From Humitalea rosea (GTDB taxonomy: Bacteria; Pseudomonadota; Alphaproteobacteria; Acetobacterales; Acetobacteraceae): a DNA stretch of 64,000 nucleotides. The stretch is from positions 42,048-106,047 of the forward strand of contig NZ_QKYU01000019.1 of assembly GCF_003253705.1 (NCBI RefSeq), given 5' to 3'. Shown here piece by piece: positions 57,815-64,000 of the stretch. Each line of letters opens with the position of its first letter. Positions within the stretch are counted from its first letter, which is position 1. The position numbers were made by a program, and so were the translations under genes. The notes under the pieces are model-generated. The model was given only the letters and a program-made list of their open reading frames with translations. It searched no databases and was not told the origin of the DNA.

Positions 57815-59029
57815 ATGGGTGCTGCTCCTTCGGTCTGGCTGGTGATGGTCGCGCTGCTTGGTGTGCATCTGGCGGGGATGGGAGCCTTCCTGACCGTGCC
57901 GGTCCTGGCCCCCGCCATCGCCGCGGAAACCGGCCTGTCCCCGAGCCTCACCGGCTTTCACACCGCGATGGTCTATGGCGGGGCCTTGATTTCAGGGCCC
58001 TTCACCGCCGCCTTGCTGCGCGCCTGGGGCGGCGTGCGGCTGTTGCAGGTGGCACTTTGCGTCATCGCCGCGGCGATCCTGCTGGCGCTGGTGGGGGAGG
58101 CCTGGGCGCTGGCCGCCTCGGCCTTGCTGGGCGGGTTCGGCCATGGGCCGGTGACGCCGGCGGGCAGTCACCTTCTGGCGAGCCGGGCGCCGCCGCACCG
58201 GCGCGGGCTGATCTTCAGCCTCAAGCAGACCGGCGTGCCGGCCGGCAATATGCTGATCGCGGCCCTGGCCCCGGCGGTGGGGGTGGCCTTCGGCTGGCGT
58301 TGGGGGGTGGTGGTGGTCGCGGTCATGGCGGTGGCCATCGCGGCCTCGCTGCAACCGCTGCGCGCGGCGCTCGATTCCGATCGAGACGCCCAGGCGCGCA
58401 TCGACGGCGGCGCCCTGCGCGACGCCGCGGCCAGCCTGCGGCTGCTGCGGGAGGACCCGGCCCTGCTGGGGCTGACGCTGGCAGCGGCGGGGCTGGGGGC
58501 CAGCCAGTTCTGCTTCGCCTCCTTCTTCGTCGTCTGGCAGGTGGAGTCGCTCGGCGTGCCGCTGGCGCAGGCGGGGGTGGCGCTGGCGCTGGGCCAGGCC
58601 TCCGGGGCGCTGGGTCGCGTCGCCTGGGGCATCCTGGGCGATCGGCTGGGTGCCCGGCCGGTGCTGATCGCCCTGGCGCTCGGCACCGCCGCCTCGGCGC
58701 TGCTCCTGGCCCTGGCCGGGCCGTCCTGGCCACAGGCAGGGATCGTGCTGGCCGGCATGGCGATGGGGGCGACGGCGGTGGGATGGAACGGGCTGCTGCT
58801 CGGGGAACTGGCCAGGCTCGCCCCGCCGGGCAGGGCGGGGGGCGCGACGGCGGCGATGGGCGTGGTGTTCGGGGCCGCGATGATCCTCTCGCCCTCGGCC
58901 TTCTCGGCGCTGGTCATCGTGACGGGCAGCTATGCGCCGGGGTTCCTGCTTTGCGCCGGGCTGGCCCTGGCGGGCACGGGAGCCCTGTTCATCGGGCGGG
59001 TTGCGAATCCGGCGGGCAGGGGCAGATAG
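57815..59029 (+). CDS. MFS transporter
   Basis: A 404-residue major facilitator with about twelve helices. AAETGLSPSLTGFHTAMVYGGALISG and the loop motif GDRLGARPVL are standard MFS features; KQTGVPAGNMLIAAL is characteristic of CynX/NimT-like and related carriers. The ATG at 57815 gives the usual N-terminus; the much longer upstream frame overlaps the channel gene on the other strand. Cargo unknown. Confidence 0.85.
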   Translation: MGAAPSVWLVMVALLGVHLAGMGAFLTVPVLAPAIAAETGLSPSLTGFHTAMVYGGALISGPFTAALLRAWGGVRLLQVALCVIAAAILLALVGEAWALAASALLGGFGHGPVTPAGSHLLASRAPPHRRGLIFSLKQTGVPAGNMLIAALAPAVGVAFGWRWGVVVVAVMAVAIAASLQPLRAALDSDRDAQARIDGGALRDAAASLRLLREDPALLGLTLAAAGLGASQFCFASFFVVWQVESLGVPLAQAGVALALGQASGALGRVAWGILGDRLGARPVLIALALGTAASALLLALAGPSWPQAGIVLAGMAMGATAVGWNGLLLGELARLAPPGRAGGATAAMGVVFGAAMILSPSAFSALVIVTGSYAPGFLLCAGLALAGTGALFIGRVANPAGRGR

Positions 59030-59035
59030 TCCGGC

Positions 59036-59227
59036 ATGAAGACCTTCCTCACCTTCCTCGTCGTCGCCGCCATGCTCGGCACGCTGGGCGTCCTCGCCGC
59101 CGGGCTGATCGGCATGGCCCGCGGCAATTCCGGAGCACGCTCCAATGCGCTGATGCGGTGGCGGGTGGTGCTGCAAGGTGCGGCGCTGGTGCTGTTCATG
59201 CTTTTGATCACGCTGATGCGCGGCTGA
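59036..59227 (+). CDS. Twin transmembrane (HIG1-like) small protein
   Basis: A 63-residue protein with two helices (about 4-27 and 45-61) joined by [22 protein letters not shown], the conserved loop of alphaproteobacterial twin-transmembrane proteins, which often precede etfBA. HIG1-like proteins in mitochondria assist cytochrome oxidase assembly; the bacterial role is uncertain. Confidence 0.75.
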   Translation: MKTFLTFLVVAAMLGTLGVLAAGLIGMARGNSGARSNALMRWRVVLQGAALVLFMLLITLMRG

Positions 59228-59378
59228 ATCCCGGCCGCACCCTTGCCGCGGGCCGCTGGGCCGACGTATAGCCCAAGCAATTGTGCGGCTGCGAGATGGC
59301 GGGTCTTCCGTCGGCGGGGCACGTGTAACAAGGCAGAACCGCGGGTTCGCCCGCCGATGCCAGGTCAGGAAGCCATTC

Positions 59379-60128
59379 ATGAAGCTGCTCGTCCCCGTCA
59401 AGCGCGTGGTGGACTACAACGTCAAGGTCCGGGTGAAGTCCGACGGGTCGGGCGTTGAGACCGCCAATGTGAAGATGTCGATGAACCCCTTCGACGAGAT
59501 CGCGGTCGAGGAAGCCGTGCGCCTCAAGGAGAAGGGCATCGCGACCGAGATCATCGCCGTCTCCATCGGGCCGGCCGCCTGCGCCGAACAGATCCGCACC
59601 GCGCTGGCCATGGGCGCCGATCGCGGCATCCTGGTCGAGCAGGACGGGGTGGTGGAGCCGCTGACCGTCGCCAAGCTGCTGAAGGCGATCATCGCCAAGG
59701 AAAGCCCGGGCCTGGTCATCATGGGCAAGCAGGCGATCGACGACGACATGAACGCGACCGGCCAGATGCTGGCGGCGCTGATGGGCTGGTCCCAGGGCAC
59801 CTTCGCCAGCAAGCTGACGATCGAGGGCGACCGCGCCACCGTGATCCGCGAGATCGACGGCGGGCTGGAGACGGTCTCGCTTTCCCTGCCGGCCATCATC
59901 ACCGCCGATCTGCGGCTGAACGAGCCGCGCTACGCCTCGCTGCCCAACATCATGAAGGCGCGCAAGAAGCCGATCGAGACCCTGAAGCCCGCCGATCTGG
60001 GCGTCGATCCGACCCCGCGTTTGACCGTGCTCAAGGTGGAGGAGCCGCCGAAGCGGCAGGCTGGCCGCAAGGTGGCCTCGGTCGCCGAACTCGTCGACAA
60101 GCTGCGCAACGAAGCCAAGGTGATCTGA
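59379..60128 (+). CDS. etfB: Electron transfer flavoprotein subunit beta
   Basis: A 249-residue ETF beta subunit. [45 protein letters not shown], and [25 protein letters not shown] are family blocks. It binds AMP and with EtfA carries electrons from acyl-CoA dehydrogenases to ETF:quinone oxidoreductase. AGGTCAGGAA precedes the ATG. Followed by etfA after one base. Confidence 0.96.
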   Translation: MKLLVPVKRVVDYNVKVRVKSDGSGVETANVKMSMNPFDEIAVEEAVRLKEKGIATEIIAVSIGPAACAEQIRTALAMGADRGILVEQDGVVEPLTVAKLLKAIIAKESPGLVIMGKQAIDDDMNATGQMLAALMGWSQGTFASKLTIEGDRATVIREIDGGLETVSLSLPAIITADLRLNEPRYASLPNIMKARKKPIETLKPADLGVDPTPRLTVLKVEEPPKRQAGRKVASVAELVDKLRNEAKVI

Positions 60129-60129
60129 G

Positions 60130-61065
60130 ATGACGGTCCTCGTTCTTGCCGACCATGCCGATGGCGCCGTCAGCCAGCCGACCCGCAGCGCCATTGCCGC
60201 CGCGGTGCGGCTTGGTGACGTCCATGTCCTGGTCGCCGGCGGCGATGTCGCGGCCGCCGCGGCCGCCGTCGCCAGGCTGCCCGGGGTCGCCAAGGTGCTG
60301 ACCGCCGACGCCCCCGCCTATGCCCATGCCCTGGCCGAGCCGCTCGCGGCGCTGCTGGTCGCGCTGGCGCCCGGCTACACGCATCTGCTCGGCGCCTCCT
60401 CGGCGATCGGCAAGAATGTGATGCCGCGCGTGGCCGCCCTGCTGGATGTGCAGCCGATCTCCGATGTCTCGGCCGTGGTCGATGCCGATACCTTCGTGCG
60501 CCCGATCTACGCCGGCAATGCTTTGGCGACGGTGCGCTCGGCCGATGCGACCAAGGTCATGACCATCCGCGCCGCCTCCTTCGACCCGGTCGCGGTCGAG
60601 GGCGGTTCGGCCGCCATCGAGGCCGCGGCGGTGGTGGCCGATCCCGGCCTCTCCACCTTCGTCGGCGCCGAGATCGCCAAGTCGGAGCGCCCGGAACTCA
60701 CCGCCGCGCGCATCGTCATCTCCGGCGGCCGCGCCATGGGCTCGGCCGAGAACTTCCATCTGCTCGACAAGGTCGCCGACATGCTCGGTGCCGCGGTCGG
60801 GGCCAGCCGCGCCGCGGTCGATGCGGGCTATGCCCCCAACGATCATCAGGTCGGCCAGACCGGCAAGATCGTGGCGCCCGAGCTGTACATCGCCATCGGC
60901 ATTTCCGGTGCCATCCAGCATCTGGCCGGCATGAAGGACAGCAAGGTGATCGTCGCCATCAACAAGGACGAGGAGGCGCCGATCTTCCAGGTTGCCGACT
61001 ACGGCCTTGTCGGCGATCTGTTCAAACTGGTTCCCGAACTCGAAGCGGAGTTGGCCCGGACATGA
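60130..61065 (+). CDS. etfA: Electron transfer flavoprotein subunit alpha
   Basis: A 311-residue ETF alpha subunit. The FAD-binding C-terminal half has [75 protein letters not shown] split across the usual positions. The start follows the etfB stop by one base; the stop overlaps the next ATG. Likely serves the acyl-CoA dehydrogenase of the aromatic-CoA operon as well as fatty-acid oxidation. Confidence 0.96.
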   Translation: MTVLVLADHADGAVSQPTRSAIAAAVRLGDVHVLVAGGDVAAAAAAVARLPGVAKVLTADAPAYAHALAEPLAALLVALAPGYTHLLGASSAIGKNVMPRVAALLDVQPISDVSAVVDADTFVRPIYAGNALATVRSADATKVMTIRAASFDPVAVEGGSAAIEAAAVVADPGLSTFVGAEIAKSERPELTAARIVISGGRAMGSAENFHLLDKVADMLGAAVGASRAAVDAGYAPNDHQVGQTGKIVAPELYIAIGISGAIQHLAGMKDSKVIVAINKDEEAPIFQVADYGLVGDLFKLVPELEAELART

Positions 61066-61991
61066 CCGTCGATGTGAAGCCCGCCCTCGGGCTGTCGGAT
61101 ATCAGCGCGCCTGCGCCTGCCATCCAGATCCTGGGTGTGATCGGCGCCGGACAGATGGGCAATGGCATTGCCCATGTCGCGGCGCTCGCCGGGCTTCAGG
61201 TCCACATGGTCGATGTGGACCCCGCGGCGATCGAACGCGCCCGCGGCGTCATGGCCAAGAACATGGACCGCCAGGTCAACCGCAAGACCATCACGGCCGA
61301 GCAGCGCGACGCGGCCCTGGCACTGGTGACCGGCGGGACCGACTACGCCGCCTTCGGTGATTGCGATCTGGTGGTGGAGGCCGCGACCGAGAAGGAAGCG
61401 ATCAAGCAGTCGATCTTCCGCAGCCTCTGCCCGCATCTGAAGCCCTCGGCGATGCTGGCCTCCAACACCTCCTCGATCTCCATCACACGCCTCGCCTCCT
61501 GCACCGACCGGCCCGAGCGCTTCATCGGCATGCATTTCATGAACCCGGTGCCGGTCATGAAGCTGGTCGAGATCATCCGCGGCATCGCGACCGACGAGGC
61601 GACGTATGTCGCGGTCGAGGCCCTGGCGCATCGCCTCGGCAAGACCACCGCGACCGCCGAGGATTTCCCGGCCTTCATCGTCAACCGCATCCTGGTGCCG
61701 ATGATCAACGAGGCCTGCTACGCGCTGTATGAGGGCGTGGGCAGCATCACCTCCATCGACACGGCGCTGAAGCTCGGCGCGAACCATCCGATGGGGCCGC
61801 TGGAGCTGGCCGATTTCATCGGGCTGGATACCTGCGCCTCGATCATGCAGGTGCTGTATGAGGGCATGGGCGACAGCAAGTACCGCCCCTGTCCGCTGCT
61901 GGTGAAGTATGTCGAGGCCGGCTGGTACGGCCGCAAATCCGGCAAGGGCTTTTACGACTACAGCGTCGAGCCGCCGCGCCCGACCCGATGA
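61062..61991 (+). CDS. 3-hydroxybutyryl-CoA dehydrogenase
   Basis: A 309-residue NAD(P)-dependent enzyme. [17 protein letters not shown] is the Rossmann motif near residue 26; [31 protein letters not shown] (catalytic His) and the C-terminal [18 protein letters not shown] are standard for PaaH/HbdA-type enzymes. ATG overlaps the etfA stop. Acts in butanoate/poly-hydroxybutyrate and beta-oxidation metabolism. Confidence 0.94.
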   Translation: MTVDVKPALGLSDISAPAPAIQILGVIGAGQMGNGIAHVAALAGLQVHMVDVDPAAIERARGVMAKNMDRQVNRKTITAEQRDAALALVTGGTDYAAFGDCDLVVEAATEKEAIKQSIFRSLCPHLKPSAMLASNTSSISITRLASCTDRPERFIGMHFMNPVPVMKLVEIIRGIATDEATYVAVEALAHRLGKTTATAEDFPAFIVNRILVPMINEACYALYEGVGSITSIDTALKLGANHPMGPLELADFIGLDTCASIMQVLYEGMGDSKYRPCPLLVKYVEAGWYGRKSGKGFYDYSVEPPRPTR

Positions 61992-62773
61992 GCACCGACC
62001 CGCGCATCAAGGTCTCGGTGGACGGCCCGGTCGGAACCGTGCTGATCGACCGCGCCGAAAAGCGCAACGCGCTGGACCTGCCGATGTGGCGGGCGCTGGG
62101 CGCGGCCCTCGATGCGCTGGGTGCGGTGAACGAGATCGGCTGCTTGGTGATCCGCGGCGCCGGCACGCTCGCCTTCAGCGCGGGCGCGGATATCGCCGCC
62201 TTCGCCCGCGATCGCGGCACCGGCGAGCAGCAGAACCGCTACAACGAGGATCTGCACCACGCGATGCAGGCCATCCGCGCCTGCACCCATCCCGTGGTCG
62301 CCGCGATTTCGGGCTGGTGCATGGGCGGCGGCGCCGGCATCGCCAGCATGTGCGATTTCCGCGTGGGCGGTGAGGGGATGCGCCTCGGCGTGCCGGCCCG
62401 CGAGCGCGGCATCTGGTACGCGCATGCGGAGCTGGACCCGATCCTCTCGGTCGTGGGCTATGCCATCGCCTGCGAATTGATGATCGAGGGCCGCGTCTTC
62501 TCCGGCCGCGAAGCCTATGAGAAGGGGCTGATCTCCCGCGTCGTCCCCGATGATGCGGTCTTCGGCGAGGCCGAGGCCCTGGCGCGGCGCATCTGCGAGG
62601 GCGCGCCGCTGTCCAACCGCTACCACAAGCGCGCGTTGCAGGCGCTGCGCGGGCCGATCCCGGTCAGCGCGGAGGAGCAGGCGGCTTCCCAGGGGTTTGC
62701 CCAGACCGCCGATTACCGCGAGGCGACGCTGGCCTTCACCGAGAAGCGCCGGCCCGTCTTCAAGGGCGCCTAA
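61988..62773 (+). CDS. Enoyl-CoA hydratase/isomerase family protein
   Basis: A 261-residue crotonase-fold protein. [11 protein letters not shown] and [20 protein letters not shown] form the oxyanion hole; [18 protein letters not shown] replaces the usual PEV-xG-xxP-GG segment, so it may not be a standard hydratase. ATG overlaps the dehydrogenase stop (ATGA). Last clearly coupled gene of the etf operon. Confidence 0.88.
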   Translation: MSTDPRIKVSVDGPVGTVLIDRAEKRNALDLPMWRALGAALDALGAVNEIGCLVIRGAGTLAFSAGADIAAFARDRGTGEQQNRYNEDLHHAMQAIRACTHPVVAAISGWCMGGGAGIASMCDFRVGGEGMRLGVPARERGIWYAHAELDPILSVVGYAIACELMIEGRVFSGREAYEKGLISRVVPDDAVFGEAEALARRICEGAPLSNRYHKRALQALRGPIPVSAEEQAASQGFAQTADYREATLAFTEKRRPVFKGA

Positions 62774-62808
62774 CCCTCCGTTCAGAGTCGCTGGTCCAGA
62801 CTGGGGCC

Positions 62809-63876
62809 ATGCAACAGGCGTCCCTCTCTTCCCTGGCCGGCTTCGCCGCGGCGCCGGATCGCGCCGCGAGTTTTTGCGAACGCGGCGTCGCGGTTCCCTT
62901 CACCGCGCCCGCGCTGCTCGGCGTCCGCATCCGCATGGCGGGGCAGGGCGGGTTGGACTTCCTGCTGCCCAATCCTTCCGGCGCACGCGGCCTCTACGTG
63001 CTGCCGTGGGAGGCTCTGGCGCCGCTGGCCCAGCCGAGCCTGCATGACACGCTGCTGTGGCGGGCGCTGCGCCCGGCCGGGCCGCCGACCCCGCGGCTGA
63101 TACGGGCGGTGGCGCGGCACCTGGCGCGGGGTGGCGCCGCCGGCCCGCTCGCCCAGGCCGCCGCCACCGCCGCCCTCGCGGCCGAGGCCGCGGCCCAGGA
63201 TGCCGCGCGGTCGCTGCTGCTGGCGCGTCTGACCCTGAGCACCGAACCCGCCGGCACCGAACCGCCCTTGGCCGCCGATACCCCGGCGGGGCGGGAGCGG
63301 CGGGCCGCGCGGGCGCTTTGGGCGCTCGGCACCGCCCAGGGCATCGAGGCCGCGACCATGGCCCGCCGCCTGAACGAACTGGCCGGGCTCGGCGCCGCGC
63401 ATGGCCCAGGCGGCTCGGTCGGGCGGGATATCGCGGCCCTCGGCGGCCTCCTGGCGCGGCTGCGGGAGAGGCCCGGCGATCCCCTGGCCGGCGCGATCGC
63501 CGAGCGGGTGGCCGAGGCGCTGGCCCTGGCTCACGCCGCCTGCGCCACGCTGGTGCCGGTGCTGGAGCAGCCGGTGGCTGTGCTCGCCGCCTGGCCCGCC
63601 CGCGTGGCGGGCGTCACCGAGACTGCCTTGCGGGCGGATTGGGTGCTGGATGGCTGGGGGCAGTTGGCGGCATTGCAGGGCGTGGTGCCGCCGGGGCATG
63701 CGATGCTGGCCGGGCTGGCCGGGCTGGTCCCGGCCTGGCCGGCGGAGGCCGCGAGCTGGTCGGCGGCCTGGGGCCTGGGCGGGCGGGTCGCCGCGCCATT
63801 GCAACGGCCGGGGGGCCAGACGCCGGGCGCCACACCTCAAGCCGTGCTGGAAGCGATGCTGGCGGCGGCAGCCTAA
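62809..63876 (+). CDS. Alanine-rich protein of unknown function
   Basis: A 355-residue protein I do not recognise. The first 90 residues (SLAGFAAAPDRAASFCERGVAVPFTAPALLGVRIR ... DFLLPNPSGARGLYVLPW) look globular, and the rest is Ala/Leu-rich and helical with no membrane span. It starts 35 bases after the etf operon. The FLLPNPSGARGLYVLPWE segment may be a family hallmark. Codon usage matches the neighbours, so it is probably real. Confidence 0.6.
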   Translation: MQQASLSSLAGFAAAPDRAASFCERGVAVPFTAPALLGVRIRMAGQGGLDFLLPNPSGARGLYVLPWEALAPLAQPSLHDTLLWRALRPAGPPTPRLIRAVARHLARGGAAGPLAQAAATAALAAEAAAQDAARSLLLARLTLSTEPAGTEPPLAADTPAGRERRAARALWALGTAQGIEAATMARRLNELAGLGAAHGPGGSVGRDIAALGGLLARLRERPGDPLAGAIAERVAEALALAHAACATLVPVLEQPVAVLAAWPARVAGVTETALRADWVLDGWGQLAALQGVVPPGHAMLAGLAGLVPAWPAEAASWSAAWGLGGRVAAPLQRPGGQTPGATPQAVLEAMLAAAA

Positions 63877-63884
63877 TGGCTCAG

Positions 63885-64000
63885 TCAAGCGGCCATTTTG
63901 AATCTGGTCTGGAAGGGCGTGCGGTTTTGCACGACGGCCCAGAGCACGTTCACGCGGCGTCTTGCGAGGGCGATGACGGCCTGATGGTGGCGTTTTCCTT
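63885..64000 (-). mobile_element. IS110-family transposase, C-terminal end (partial)
   Basis: The last 38 codons of a minus-strand gene running off the window end: GKRHHQAVIALARRRVNVLWAVV, then NRTPFQTRFKMAA-stop. The RHHQAVIALARRRVNVLWA motif is the C-terminus of IS110/IS116/IS902 (Transposase_20) enzymes, which use a DEDD catalytic domain and insert without long inverted repeats. The element end must fall within the few bases between its stop and the stop of the preceding gene at 63876. Confidence 0.8.

Noticed and set aside
55377..57845. 822-codon plus-strand frame opposite the MscS gene
   Set aside because: Antisense to a channel with clear signal peptide, helices and MscS pore motif; composition Gln/Gly/Arg-rich as in shadows.

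Overview
The window is a contiguous piece of a very GC-rich alphaproteobacterial chromosome. Markers that are largely alphaproteobacterial sit together here: an EipB/DUF1849 envelope protein, an aa3-type cytochrome oxidase subunit IV, a DUF2066-like protein, a twin-transmembrane protein ahead of etfBA, and the aspS / rnd / ppx-ppk-hda / perM-pgsA / purMN neighbourhood. Together with the repeat-rich RTX-like protein this points to Acetobacteraceae (Roseomonas-like, order Rhodospirillales). That placement is inference; no rRNA or tRNA is present.

Layout. 1-3634: a plus-strand catabolic operon with the tail of hydantoinase A, hydantoinase B, a 3-hydroxyacyl-CoA dehydrogenase-like protein and an SDR. 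3781-5433: a six-repeat RTX-like protein facing a RidA protein across a long palindrome. 5552-9953: an M20 carbamoyl/ureido amidohydrolase, a DoxX protein with a suspect N-terminus, allophanate hydrolase and a D-2-hydroxyacid dehydrogenase. 9996-13178: DUF599 protein, NADP-isocitrate dehydrogenase, an MBL-fold hydrolase and a small membrane protein.

13191-27754 is the most coherent system: an aromatic-CoA degradation regulon of the 2-aminobenzoate (anthranilate) type. A minus-strand operon encodes SDR, MarR regulator, enoyl-CoA hydratase, acyl-CoA dehydrogenase, aryl-CoA ligase and RidA, all joined by 4-base start/stop overlaps. Divergent from it lie a two-domain 2-aminobenzoyl-CoA (salicylyl-CoA) monooxygenase/reductase and a second FAD monooxygenase. 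A Liv-type ABC importer with a cupin and a kynurenine-formamidase-like hydrolase follows. The catabolic intergenic region and the importer promoter share a 13-base identical core inside a TTTTA/TAAAA-type palindrome, a good candidate for the MarR operator.

27889-35560 is accessory: a nucleoside deoxyribosyltransferase-like protein, an orphan Bug-type binding protein, a MATE exporter with a hotdog thioesterase, a Tat-type carbonic anhydrase, a graveyard of enolase-superfamily and TRAP-transporter fragments, a small DUF1328 membrane protein, and an AT-richer, probably acquired gene with a papain-like Cys/His/Asp signature. 35854-54577 is mostly core housekeeping: envelope protein, aspS, rnd, polyphosphate metabolism, DnaA-like regulator, phospholipid synthase, purMN, ndk, an ABC-F ATPase and a CHASE3-GGDEF-EAL protein. 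Two lineage-specific proteins are inserted there, one effector-like and one repeat lipoprotein. 54807-63876 holds an ACT-like protein, an MscS channel, an MFS carrier, and the operon twin-TM / etfB / etfA / 3-hydroxybutyryl-CoA dehydrogenase / enoyl-CoA hydratase. The window ends in the C-terminus of an IS110-type transposase. Electrons from the acyl-CoA dehydrogenase of the aromatic operon could enter the respiratory chain through this EtfBA.
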